From contig JAJTDF010000021.1 of NCBI GenBank assembly GCA_021294835.1, forward strand, positions 1 to 41,327: a stretch of DNA of 41,327 bases, given 5' to 3'. This stretch comes from Planctomycetaceae bacterium. GTDB taxonomy: Bacteria > Planctomycetota > Phycisphaerae > Phycisphaerales > UBA1924. Of this stretch, positions 17,501-25,614 are shown piece by piece. Position 1 is the stretch's first letter. Every line of letters starts with the position of its first letter. Below the pieces are notes generated by a model. That model searched no databases. It saw only the letters and a program-made list of their open reading frames with translations, and was not told where the DNA came from. Position numbers and translations under genes: made by a program.

Positions 17501-20268
17501 TCCCCGTACAGCGTGAAGGTCACCGCCGCCGTCAGGAACGGCTGCGGCTTGACGCCGTACACGTTGATCGCCGGCGGAGTGCGCGGGCTCCACTGCGGCT
17601 CGGGCAGCAGCTTCTCATCACCCACGTCCACCACGGTCGACAGCCGGGGTTGTGACGGGGCCGTCGCCTCACGCACGTTGGGGATCTGCGTGATCACCTG
17701 GCCGTTCTGACGAACCGGGTTTGCATCCACCCACGCCTCAAAGTCCGGCACGCCGTCGTTGTTGAAGTCAAAGTTCCGCGACCGCCCCAGGCTGCGGAAC
17801 GGCTCGCTCAGCAGCACCGTCACCCGCGACGGCCGATCCGACAGATCGCGACCGTCCACCAGATTGGCGAACAGATGGGCCGAGGTCCGCAGGGCAAACT
17901 CGGCCGAGTTGCCCAGGAACGAGTTGTTGGCCCCCGTGTTGCCCGCCACCGGTTCTCCCGGCAGGCGGGGCGTCCGCGAGCCGTAATGCAGCACCTGCAG
18001 CCGCCTCGCCTGCGGATTCCACGACCACGACCACGTGCTGCTGTCGCTCAGGCTGAACGCTGAGTTCAGCGACGAGCGGATCCCCAGGTCCGGAGCCAGC
18101 CCGCCCACGATGCCCTGGAACAGCGAGAACGCCGCGACGTTGCGGTCGTCATCGTCCGCTTCCGGAGCCATGGTGTTCAGCAGCGTGTTCAGGTCGGGCC
18201 GAACCTCCGAACCACTGAGCGCGGGCGGCGCACTGGTGACTTGCCGAAACTGCTGCTCAGGCCGCTGTCCATCGGTCAGCGTCGCCGTGCCGACCGACGC
18301 CAGCGGACTGGCCACATCGGTCGTCAGTGGACGCTGGGCGTTCACGGTGGTCACCAGCCCGCGAAGGCTCGTCGCCGACTGCAGCAGCGCATCTTCCGCC
18401 ACTCGCGATGAGCCCCGCTCCACCTCAGCGCTGCGATTGCTCCGCAGCGGGCCGAACGCCGGACTGGTCTGGTTCCGTGCGTCCAGCGTCATCTCCAGAC
18501 GAGACACCGCTGAATCGTCATTGAGCCCCTGATACACCCGCAGGTCCAACTCGTCGGCAATCCCGAACGGGCTGGCGAACGTCACGCGGTTGGCCGCGGT
18601 GTTCCCCGGACCGGTTACCGAGAAGTCCGGTGTCAGCGACGCCCCCAGCGGGTTGCGACCGATCGCGTTGTACAGGTCCTTCCGCGCCGCCGCCACCAGC
18701 CGCTGCGTGGTCCCCAGCAGAGGCTGGGACAGCTCAGTCACATACCCCGTCTGCGGTGTGAAGGCCCCCGGGCCGAGCGCAAAGCCGTTGATCCGCGTCA
18801 GCAGCAAGGCGCCGAACGCCGACGAGCCGATCTCATCGGCCCGGCTCCGGTTGTAATCCGTATAAGTCGCCGCGCTGGTGACTGCCGGCTGCGGATACTG
18901 GTCGTACCCCGGCAACGCCAGCGTGCCCGCCGCCCCGTCGGTGTACACATGGCCGAACCGCAGCAGCCGCCGCAGGTCAATGTCCGCCGGGGTGGCCCCG
19001 GCGGCGGCCGACCGCGTCGGCGGCTGATCGAACGACAGCGCGGTGTTCAGATTGATCAGGCCCGACAGGTCGATCGCGCGGGCGGCGACGAAGAACCGCA
19101 CGTTGCTCGAGGTCGGCAGCACCGACCGCAGAACGTTGGGGTCCGACGCGTCGACCAGTTCGGTCCAGCGTGCGTCCGGCACGCCGTCGCCATCGGCATC
19201 CGCCCACTGGTTGTCGGCGTTGCGCACATCGCCGGCCGGGTACCGCCGGTCCGGGCCGACGCGGTGCACGCCGACCTGGTTGGTGAAGAAGTCCGCCGGC
19301 CGGAACCAGTAGTTGGTCGCGTTGAAGCTGATCGGCTCGCCAACGGACGGATTGGGATCTGCCCCGGGCAGGTTCTGGCTTGGCACCCAGTTACCCGGAT
19401 TAAGCCGGGCTGCGCGGCTCGAGCCCGCCGCCGGTCTCAGCCGCTCAATCGTCAGATAGTCGCTGCTGCGGAAACTCAGCGGCTGTGTCGCCGCCGGCCG
19501 AGTGGGCGACACGCCCGGCGCCAGGTTGAAGTTCCCGCGCAGCAGCGCCAGGTTCACCGCCCGACCGTCGGGCGCGAAGTTCGAAATCGCCCGCCAGTCG
19601 CGCTTGTCCAGGTGACGGTCGCCCCACGGGCCGTTCCCGCCGGTGTCGAGGTTCGCACCCTCAAGGTTGATCCACGACATCTCCGTGGACGCCAGCCAGG
19701 GGTCCAACCCGATCCGCGGATCGGTAAACACGCCCAGAGCCGGCGGGGTACCGCCCGGGTTGCCGCCCAGCAGGTTCTGATCAATCGGCCAGGCCCCCAC
19801 GATCGCCCCGGTCGGCGTGAACACACGCCAGGGCTGCTCGTTGGCCGGACGGGCCGGGTCCAGCACCGTCGAGCGCACCTCCGGGTCCACACCCGGCATC
19901 GTCCACGTCCGCCGGTACACGCGGTCGACATAACGATCAATGCCAAGCGGGCCGCTCAATCCCGGACGATCGTCCGCAATCACCCGCTGCGTCACCGTTG
20001 CAACCGCCGAGTCCGCCACCACCGACGCGAGGTAGTTGCCGATCGCCTGGCTCTGGTCCTCAAGCTTGCGCGTCTCCACCAGCGCCGCCGCCGAGCGACG
20101 GTCCCCCTGACCGACGGTGGCGTACACCAGCACGATGATGCCCATCAGTGCCAGCACGCCGACCACCAGCACCAGCACCGAGCCCCTGCGGGCCTGAAGG
20201 ACGCGGCGATCAACCGTGGTTCCAGCCGCGAGAAGCACCGGCGTGACAGGCTGTTTGGAAGCGCTCAT
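14518..20268 (-). CDS. Giant GspK/PilX-like minor pseudopilin (1916 residues)
   Basis: The N-terminus resembles GspK/PilX minor pseudopilins: a basic leader (residues 22-29), one hydrophobic helix (SVLVLVVGVLALMGIIVLVY, about 30-49), then a polar helix with RRSAAALVETRK. Near residue 1570 GRVNLNTAPWAVLAMLP matches the LNLNTA...VL segment of the GspK helix-hairpin region, and a similar GLINLNTALSF occurs near residue 400. The remainder is unrecognised, with no second membrane segment. Ca-binding-like Asp loops are scattered (DADGDGVPD near 356, NNDGVPDFEAW, DSNGNGRFDQF). GspK proteins usually have about 330 residues, so this is nearly six times larger. AGGA lies just before the ATG. It is the last gene of the pseudopilin run and sits 129 bp after the J-like gene. 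Export and a position at the fibre tip are inferred. Confidence 0.75.
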   Translation of the reverse strand: MSASKQPVTPVLLAAGTTVDRRVLQARRGSVLVLVVGVLALMGIIVLVYATVGQGDRRSAAALVETRKLEDQSQAIGNYLASVVADSAVATVTQRVIADDRPGLSGPLGIDRYVDRVYRRTWTMPGVDPEVRSTVLDPARPANEQPWRVFTPTGAIVGAWPIDQNLLGGNPGGTPPALGVFTDPRIGLDPWLASTEMSWINLEGANLDTGGNGPWGDRHLDKRDWRAISNFAPDGRAVNLALLRGNFNLAPGVSPTRPAATQPLSFRSSDYLTIERLRPAAGSSRAARLNPGNWVPSQNLPGADPNPSVGEPISFNATNYWFRPADFFTNQVGVHRVGPDRRYPAGDVRNADNQWADADGDGVPDARWTELVDASDPNVLRSVLPTSSNVRFFVAARAIDLSGLINLNTALSFDQPPTRSAAAGATPADIDLRRLLRFGHVYTDGAAGTLALPGYDQYPQPAVTSAATYTDYNRSRADEIGSSAFGALLLTRINGFALGPGAFTPQTGYVTELSQPLLGTTQRLVAAARKDLYNAIGRNPLGASLTPDFSVTGPGNTAANRVTFASPFGIADELDLRVYQGLNDDSAVSRLEMTLDARNQTSPAFGPLRSNRSAEVERGSSRVAEDALLQSATSLRGLVTTVNAQRPLTTDVASPLASVGTATLTDGQRPEQQFRQVTSAPPALSGSEVRPDLNTLLNTMAPEADDDDRNVAAFSLFQGIVGGLAPDLGIRSSLNSAFSLSDSSTWSWSWNPQARRLQVLHYGSRTPRLPGEPVAGNTGANNSFLGNSAEFALRTSAHLFANLVDGRDLSDRPSRVTVLLSEPFRSLGRSRNFDFNNDGVPDFEAWVDANPVRQNGQVITQIPNVREATAPSQPRLSTVVDVGDEKLLPEPQWSPRTPPAINVYGVKPQPFLTAAVTFTLYGDDPNSAQGGDRQVKINGTISEGNSDFLCQVVAFQLHNPFDRPIALSQPAAAPGAATNREFGDATPVEGGTIGLGANNALSDLAYYIEFAGKFYALVEERRSGAGGGSGYEARRLVLNAGETRWFYVAAQDPADIVERWRRVAGPGGVTGTQDDQTNTGPFTDFINRQLSMNPVTLNPPAGAFPTRDPVRLMRIQPVSMQRYPGTGIAGLATDQFGPAENVPENQYFALFGGQSQAWINSDTEQPGPTNRAVRLWRFNQAQGESLSGVANSVNVLTNDMLVDVLRDPAAPPSPGVPASDEVRHISLNPRLENGETEIELESDENYPDFSQGVSLLLWSMINRAPDPRGADVPVGVMPAYLMEVKSSARDTEAGGTTERRQIVDSLNEWRTSPLRDATNGRANNDFNSGRTDRNITWNTVQLRQADFPSPAANGAGRTLGALLNSLRNNRVSTVLGQQPWQREPRNNPTPRFLNNLSGVPLADITDNVDRYVEMNLARPTPSNLPPPPLRPTDLLTTLAIGPYEVPVQPDPSGGTPLPDRNPDQRFTTLSEAAALVTDFDSPASREDAYWRVAGTVLSQSQPSQVLQPQFVRGRLRTDISVPFNDSNGNGRFDQFGRNADPHRGHGVPLALNLLSQFRTSGYGSLTVGEQGRVNLNTAPWAVLAMLPMATPDPDGWLPQTRLVRDFPGATSVSEALYAPADEVWDIASTIMAYRDRGLAWSRPASNVNGGRPFPIDFRDDNIEVVVRDVDSNWGRYDQKGRRWATGIPGIRQAPGFQSPGEVLLARLADAPQSLGTPAAASGQPVASTFASASAMPLAQRVFLSIDRLGRDGFPLDPAIEPAFVDGSVPASRVPDLRAGEPVGLLSNSSLARGWNARQDDTTQPTHGPFGSRTVDGSEEQLAIANSILGVSGVRSDVFAVWYLVHGYTPSDVEGLAPLIPNNVGDVVLQASLDDPTVSTPMVPSIRRRFLMILDRSEVTQVGQKPRVLLMQEVPVN

Positions 20269-20281
20269 GGTGTCCTGCTCC

Positions 20282-20355
20282 CGGACCGGACGAAGCTCCG
20301 CCGGTCCGTTTGATGTGCTCGTTGCTCTCGCCGCCGACCTGCGGTCAGTCGGCGG
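20282..20355 (-). promoter_or_regulatory. Tandem hairpins in the J-K intercistronic gap
   Basis: Two perfect 8-bp stems lie in the 129-bp gap: CCGCCGAC/GTCGGCGG (20331-20338 with 20348-20355, 9-nt loop) and CGGACCGG/CCGGTCCG (20282-20289 with 20301-20308, 11-nt loop). The second ends 13 nt before the K-like ATG, directly against its purine-rich ribosome-binding region. No T tract follows either stem on the minus strand. They may set the relative expression of J and K by processing, attenuation or translational control. Confidence 0.45.
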
Positions 20356-20397
20356 GGCGGATCATGCTCCGCCAGTGGTGCGTGCCCGAACCCTCGC

Positions 20398-22227
20398 TCA
20401 GAACTCGCCGGATTCACCAACCGGCGGCAGTCGAAGGATGAACTGGAAGGTCTGTTCGATCCGCGGATCGGCCGGATCCGCCAGCGTCACCGTGATGCGC
20501 AGCATCGTCGGCCAGGGCCAGGGCAGGTTCTCCGGGCTGCGGATCACATCGCCCTGGTCCGCGTCATAGCGGCCGTTGCGGTTCACATCCACCAGCAGTT
20601 CACTCCGCAGCACGTTCGGTTCGTTGAGATCCAGCGAATACGTCGGGTCGACGTACCCGAAATACGAGTACTGCACACGGTCGCGGTCGGGCCCGGGAGT
20701 CTCGGGGTTGATCAGCCCCGCATCCACGTTCCGCAACACGGCGGCCAGCGGCTCGCCGGCCGCACGTCGGGGCTGATACGCGACCTGCAGCGTCCGCGTC
20801 TGGGCGTTGTAGAACGGCGATGTCACACCGGCGAACGGCACCAGCGTCCAGGCGGTGCCGGAGAGCCGGGACATCTGCGGAATGCGATTGATGAACGACA
20901 GATCTCTCGCCGGATCGAACCTCGGCTGCACCTCAGGCTGGGGGTTCACTTCGCCGAACGGCAACACAATTTCATCGAGGCCTGGCCCGCCCGTGAGATT
21001 GATCTGACGACGAAGCCCGTGCCAGACGGTTCGGTCGGCGCTGGCAACCTGGCCCGGACTGCCACCGCTCGGAGTCGTCACGCCGAACGACCACTCCACG
21101 ATGAACTCCGTACACCGGGGCAGGAACGCACTGCCCGCCAGCGTGTACTGGTCGGCCCGCTGGTCCGCCGTCGCCGGCCCAGTCCATCCCGGCCCCACGC
21201 CAAGGTAATTCGGCGGAGACGCCGCCGTCCGGATCCGCTGCCCGGCGTCCGAATCGGCCGGCAGCGAGTCCCTCATCAGCGCGTGAACGTTCAGCACCGT
21301 CTGCGCCGTTCCCGACGGAAACTGCGTCGCCGTCTGATAGTTCGGATCAACCGGGCGAGCCGTGAGAATCACCGACCTGATCGCAGACAGATCCGTCGCG
21401 GCGATATCCACCACGCCCGACGAAAACGCCGGACGGACGCCGGCCCTTCTCGCTTCTGCTGCTGCCGGCGGGTTCAGCCCCAGCGCCAGCGTGCGGAACA
21501 GATCGGCAACTGACGGCTGCTGGGCGATCTGCCAGGGGCCATCGCGCTCGCGAGGCTCTTCCTCCGCCAACTGTGGTCCGGAACCGGTGTACCGGACCAC
21601 CGATTCGGTGGTATTGCTCGGCTGACGCAGCAGCGTCACATGCCGCACCAGCGTCCAGTTCGAGGCGTAGCGGTTGGGGTTGTCGCCCAGTTCACCAAAG
21701 AACGGCGCGTCACTGTTGTCATCATCCAGCCGGATCGGCCGCGAACCGATCTCCGTCGGCTGCTGAAGGCCGTGCCCGTAATAGATCCGCGCCGCGCCCG
21801 CCGAGGCCACCCGGGTCGGGTTGACGGTCGGGCGGATCGTCCGGAAGTCGCCCTTGGCGAAAAACTGCAGTTCGTCCACCCGCACCTGCCTGGGCGAGGT
21901 GTCATCCGGGAACCGCTGCACCAGCCGGTTCGGCCGGGTCAGTTCGTTGCGGATCACCAGGAAGCCCTCGCGGGTCAGCGAGCCCAGATCGGCCCGCAAC
22001 TGCCGCTCAAGCAGGTTCGCATAGCTGGTGATATTGCTCAACCGCCTGCCCGCGGACACGGTGCGGCCTGTCAGGCTGAAGATCTGCGCCAGCCCGACCG
22101 CCAGCAGCGCCACCGCCGCGATCGCCACCAGCAACTCCACCAGCGTGAAGCCAGGACGGACCTGGTCGCCGGCGCGGGACACCTGTCCCGGATCCGAGGG
22201 TTGGGTCGTCATGGGGGTGGTCCTCAT
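20398..22227 (-). CDS. GspJ/PilW-like pseudopilin, enlarged
   Basis: The 609-residue protein has a prepilin signature PG|FTLVELLVAIAAVALLAVG, with cleavage after Gly and Glu at +5, then an amphipathic helix typical of pseudopilins (SNITSYANLLERQLRADLGSL). GspJ proteins usually have about 200 residues, so the extracytoplasmic domain is about three times larger. An EF-hand-like loop DVNRNGRYDADQGD near residue 545 suggests Ca binding, as seen in T2SS pseudopilins. The assignment to J rests on gene order and the larger size among the minor pseudopilins. The start overlaps the preceding stop (ATGA). The leader of about 26 residues is long. Confidence 0.8.
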   Translation of the reverse strand: MRTTPMTTQPSDPGQVSRAGDQVRPGFTLVELLVAIAAVALLAVGLAQIFSLTGRTVSAGRRLSNITSYANLLERQLRADLGSLTREGFLVIRNELTRPNRLVQRFPDDTSPRQVRVDELQFFAKGDFRTIRPTVNPTRVASAGAARIYYGHGLQQPTEIGSRPIRLDDDNSDAPFFGELGDNPNRYASNWTLVRHVTLLRQPSNTTESVVRYTGSGPQLAEEEPRERDGPWQIAQQPSVADLFRTLALGLNPPAAAEARRAGVRPAFSSGVVDIAATDLSAIRSVILTARPVDPNYQTATQFPSGTAQTVLNVHALMRDSLPADSDAGQRIRTAASPPNYLGVGPGWTGPATADQRADQYTLAGSAFLPRCTEFIVEWSFGVTTPSGGSPGQVASADRTVWHGLRRQINLTGGPGLDEIVLPFGEVNPQPEVQPRFDPARDLSFINRIPQMSRLSGTAWTLVPFAGVTSPFYNAQTRTLQVAYQPRRAAGEPLAAVLRNVDAGLINPETPGPDRDRVQYSYFGYVDPTYSLDLNEPNVLRSELLVDVNRNGRYDADQGDVIRSPENLPWPWPTMLRITVTLADPADPRIEQTFQFILRLPPVGESGEF

Positions 22228-23357
22228 TGGTTCACCGTGAAAACACGCACCGCCGCCGGGGGCTGAAGCGTGAACACAACCTGGGTGATCCCGCCGGCCA
22301 CAACCGATGCAGGTACCGGGGGTGAAATCCGAACGGACAGCGGGCCAGAGTTCTGTGATACGCGAGAATCAACCCCGATGACCGTGTACACGTTGCCGAG
22401 ATTGTCCACCAGCACCTGATTCGACGCGGCCGCAATCGAACGCAACTGGTCGTCCGGGATGTCGCTGGCGATCGCCGAAGACAAAAGCACCAGACGGTCT
22501 CGGGACGGAAGGCTGCTGTCGAACGAAACCCCCATCACCATCGGACGCGAGTATCGAGCGCCCTCAAAGGTGCCGTCCAAACGAGGTCCACGTGCATCCT
22601 CGGCTACCGGAAGACGACGGTCTGATGCGCCGAGACCGGCATTGAGCATGGCCGAATACAGCGACTGCCCGCGGGGCGGTCGCACCCCGGAGTCCACTCG
22701 GCGGACAAAGACCGCAACCTGCAAAGTGTTCATCTGTCGAGTGATCGGCTTGTCAGGAGCAGTCCCGGTTCGCGCAGGCAGCGCCGTCTGTCGGCGAATC
22801 GCCAGATCCCAGACAAAGCTGGGACCCGCCAGGTCGCTCGCGACTGCCGACCCGCCACCCCCCGGAGCGGTCGGATACAGCCGATCCGCCAGCGGCACAC
22901 GGACTCGAAAATCGTCCTGCGGAGAAACACCGCGATTCACCTCCCCCAGAATCGCTGCACCGGTGTCAGCGTCAACAGTTACCGGAAGCCACGTGGCATC
23001 GTCCTGCAGCAACGAGGCGTCGTCCGACAAGTTGCCCCACGTGGCCTGCCCCAGCGTTGCCCAGTAGTTCCAGAAGTCCTGCCCAAACCGGGCATGACCG
23101 CGAACGTAGTCCTCGGCGCCGCGGGCCACCAAAACGCCAAAGGTGCTGTCGTTGGCCAGCCGCTGCTCGCGAATCACCGCCGGGAACATCGCACCGATAC
23201 CCAACAGTGCGATACCCAGAATCAGCACTGCGAAGAGCACCTCCACGAGCGAAAAACCTGCTCGAGTGCGGACTTTCAAGGCCCCGGGCGTTCGGGCCGG
23301 CTCGGTGCCGGCACACCGCCGCGCGGGCATCGCTGTAGTGGCAGTTAAGGGGGTCAT
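22224..23357 (-). CDS. GspI/PilV-like pseudopilin
   Basis: A 377-residue protein with the prepilin motif AG|FSLVEVLFAVLILGIALLGIG after a leader of about 33 residues. FSLVEVLxAxxILxIALLG is the usual signature of GspI/PilV minor pseudopilins. The rest is a globular domain with no recognised family, two to three times longer than ordinary GspI. It overlaps the H-like gene by 1 bp (TGATG) and the J-like gene by 4 bp (ATGA), so translation of the three is coupled. The role is as a minor subunit of a periplasmic pseudopilus or surface fibre. Confidence 0.8.
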   Translation of the reverse strand: MTPLTATTAMPARRCAGTEPARTPGALKVRTRAGFSLVEVLFAVLILGIALLGIGAMFPAVIREQRLANDSTFGVLVARGAEDYVRGHARFGQDFWNYWATLGQATWGNLSDDASLLQDDATWLPVTVDADTGAAILGEVNRGVSPQDDFRVRVPLADRLYPTAPGGGGSAVASDLAGPSFVWDLAIRRQTALPARTGTAPDKPITRQMNTLQVAVFVRRVDSGVRPPRGQSLYSAMLNAGLGASDRRLPVAEDARGPRLDGTFEGARYSRPMVMGVSFDSSLPSRDRLVLLSSAIASDIPDDQLRSIAAASNQVLVDNLGNVYTVIGVDSRVSQNSGPLSVRISPPVPASVVAGGITQVVFTLQPPAAVRVFTVNQ

Positions 23358-24589
23358 CAGGGGTTTCCAGTCGACGTTGTGGGAACCGTCATGGGCCGAA
23401 GGGCACCCGCGAACCGGTCGATCGTGAAGAGCTCAACCGGGCGATCGGTGGTTGTTGCCTGCGAAGATGGATCGTCCAAGTCCTCCCAGCGTTCGATCCA
23501 TCGATTGATCCGCCGCGTCGTCTGCGGATTGCCCCGCAACTGGCCGACGTACTGGGGTCGAATGTCGGCATTTCCGCCCGTCGCCGGCGCCTGCGCCAGC
23601 CATGCCGTCTCGTCGATGGCGTAAATCGTGTCCGACACGCGGTCCACATTCACACCCAAAGCCTGGGCCAGAGCCTGCTCGTCATACAACGCCAGTTCGG
23701 TCAGCGAGCGGGCAAGCACCGTGTCGCTGGAACGGTCGCCCAGCAGACGAATCCGCCGGTTGGCCGTCTCCACGGCCGTTTCCGCGGCAGGATCACTCGA
23801 GAGCAGCCAAGGCCGAGCCAAGATGCCGGAAACCGCATTCCGCAGATTGGCGGCCTCGTCAAGGCGGTACACGCTCCACAAGTTGGATCGGTCAACAACG
23901 CCCGAGGGACCACGCCCGGAGCTGGAAGGCCGAGGCAGCACCACCACCGCCGGGAACCGCTCGCCCGTCACAATGTTGCCGCTGCCGCCCTGGAACCGCA
24001 CCATGAACGTCTGCCGCGAGAAGCCCGTGTCGGTGCCCGACGGGTTCTGCACGTTGCGGGAGTAAAAGCCCGTCTCCGGGAACACCCAGGCCGGAGCCCC
24101 GAGACCGTACCGCGTTTCACCGGAAGTCGGTTCGTACCACTCACCGTCAATCAGGTTGTCGCCGGCGTACCCCCTGACCATCCAGCCCCGAGGAAGCTCC
24201 ACAGGCTTGGAAACGCCCACCGGCACAAACACCTCGCGAACGATGTTGGGCACAGCCGTCGGCGAGACGGTCCAGTCGCGATCCGCCAACTGCCCGACTT
24301 TCACCGCTGTCACGATCGTCAGTCGACCGCCGGGGCTCTGACCGCCGCCGCCGGCAGGTTCGAAAATGAACACTGCCGCTGCGTCCTCCCCCGGGCCAGA
24401 TCGCACGGCGGTCTCCCGTGCCGCCGCCAAAGCGCCCTGTAAACGCGACTCCGCTGCAGTGCGCTCCTGCGAGGCCAGCATGCCGCTGAAGGCCGGAACC
24501 GCCGCCGCGATCAGGATCACGACGATCGTCGTGACCACCACGATCTCCACCAGCGTAAAGCCGCGAACTTGGCCGATTGGGCGATGCAT
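23357..24589 (-). CDS. GspH/FimT-like pseudopilin
   Basis: A 410-residue prepilin-like protein with a very short leader (MHRPIGQVRG) and RG|FTLVEIVVVTTIVVILIAAAVPAFSG. The following helix SRLQGALAAARETAVRSG is the hallmark of the GspH/FimT family, which is usually about 150-170 residues. Here about 330 residues of unrecognised extracytoplasmic sequence follow. It overlaps the G-like gene by one base (TGATG) and is overlapped the same way by the I-like gene. Confidence 0.82.
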   Translation of the reverse strand: MHRPIGQVRGFTLVEIVVVTTIVVILIAAAVPAFSGMLASQERTAAESRLQGALAAARETAVRSGPGEDAAAVFIFEPAGGGGQSPGGRLTIVTAVKVGQLADRDWTVSPTAVPNIVREVFVPVGVSKPVELPRGWMVRGYAGDNLIDGEWYEPTSGETRYGLGAPAWVFPETGFYSRNVQNPSGTDTGFSRQTFMVRFQGGSGNIVTGERFPAVVVLPRPSSSGRGPSGVVDRSNLWSVYRLDEAANLRNAVSGILARPWLLSSDPAAETAVETANRRIRLLGDRSSDTVLARSLTELALYDEQALAQALGVNVDRVSDTIYAIDETAWLAQAPATGGNADIRPQYVGQLRGNPQTTRRINRWIERWEDLDDPSSQATTTDRPVELFTIDRFAGALRPMTVPTTSTGNP

Positions 24590-25530
24590 CAGAGACCTCC
24601 GCCCGCGTTGGGGTTGGGGTTGGAGTACCGGACCGCCTTGTCGCTGTAAGGTACCACCGAGCCGTCCTCGGCGATCACGACGTTGTCGGCGTTGCCCGCA
24701 TCCGACGGGTCATCGTCGTTGATCAGCCGATCAGCACCTGCCGAGACGATCGCCCACTTGCTCGACCGCAGCGCCGCGTGCAGGTTGAGCCGGGGATCAC
24801 CCAATGCGCTGGGCACGTTGTAGTCGCGGATCTCGCCGAGTTGGCGGTCGTCATTTGGAGGCGAGTTCGGGCGTCCGGGCGCTTCACTCCCCCTGGCGAC
24901 GTGCCGGGTCGGCTCCCAGCGGTAGTACCGGATGGCCTGACGGTACCGGTCGTGAATCTCGGGGTAGAACTCGGCCGGCGAACGGCCCGGCGTGTTCACG
25001 ATGGCGCTCGTCCGGTTCTTCAGGTCCACCATGGCCTTGCGGGCCGATGAAGACCGCGAGAACGACCCGTCCGCCGACGGCGTGCCGAAGCCCGGGCCGT
25101 CCACGCCGTCCACCCGCTGGGGCAGCAGCCCGAGCACGTAGTACGGCAGCGACCGCACGCTGAAGCGGGGCTGATCCTGGTCCACTTCCATCCGCACATA
25201 CCGCAGCGGCCGCGCCGGGTCGGTGAGCCCGGCGGACTCCCCGGCGATCCGCACCCGCGGATTGATCGGCAGGTTGGTCGTCGCGTCAATCGGGCCGCCT
25301 GACGCGTTGTCGTCCACCAGCGGCACGGCAAAGCCGAGCTGCTGGCTGAACTGTTCAGCGCCAGTGTTCAGAGCGCGGAGGAAACTCTCCTCACTGCTCT
25401 TGCGCGCCTGACGGACCACCGCGCCGCCGGCCACCACCACAAACGCAGCCAGCAACGAGACGATGACCACCACCACCATCACCTCCACAAGGGTGAAGGC
25501 CGATCGGGATGTCACGCGGGTGCTTCGCAC
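24589..25530 (-). CDS. GspG-like (major?) pseudopilin
   Basis: A 313-residue protein with the prepilin sequence SA|FTLVEVMVVVVIVSLLAAFVVVAGG, first of the pseudopilin run after pilC, the position that GspG holds in T2SS operons. The residue before the cleavage site is Ala, where Gly is normal; the related genes here all have Gly. I chose the GTG at 25530 because GGAG lies 6 nt upstream; an in-frame TTG at 25545 would add five residues and lacks an SD. The domain is about twice the size of classical GspG, and the GspG-type C-terminal Ca-loop was not clearly seen, so the G assignment rests on position. Confidence 0.75.
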   Translation of the reverse strand: MRSTRVTSRSAFTLVEVMVVVVIVSLLAAFVVVAGGAVVRQARKSSEESFLRALNTGAEQFSQQLGFAVPLVDDNASGGPIDATTNLPINPRVRIAGESAGLTDPARPLRYVRMEVDQDQPRFSVRSLPYYVLGLLPQRVDGVDGPGFGTPSADGSFSRSSSARKAMVDLKNRTSAIVNTPGRSPAEFYPEIHDRYRQAIRYYRWEPTRHVARGSEAPGRPNSPPNDDRQLGEIRDYNVPSALGDPRLNLHAALRSSKWAIVSAGADRLINDDDPSDAGNADNVVIAEDGSVVPYSDKAVRYSNPNPNAGGGL

Positions 25531-25614
25531 TCGATACTCCGGCAAGGGGTGAACTCGAACAGACCAGACTCACACCGGTGAACGCTCAGGCCCGGCCTCT
25601 GCCGGCCGACCGGA

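Noticed and set aside
18949-20313. A 454-codon open frame on the plus strand
   Set aside because: Antisense to the N-terminal part of the giant pseudopilin; very Arg-rich and without motifs.
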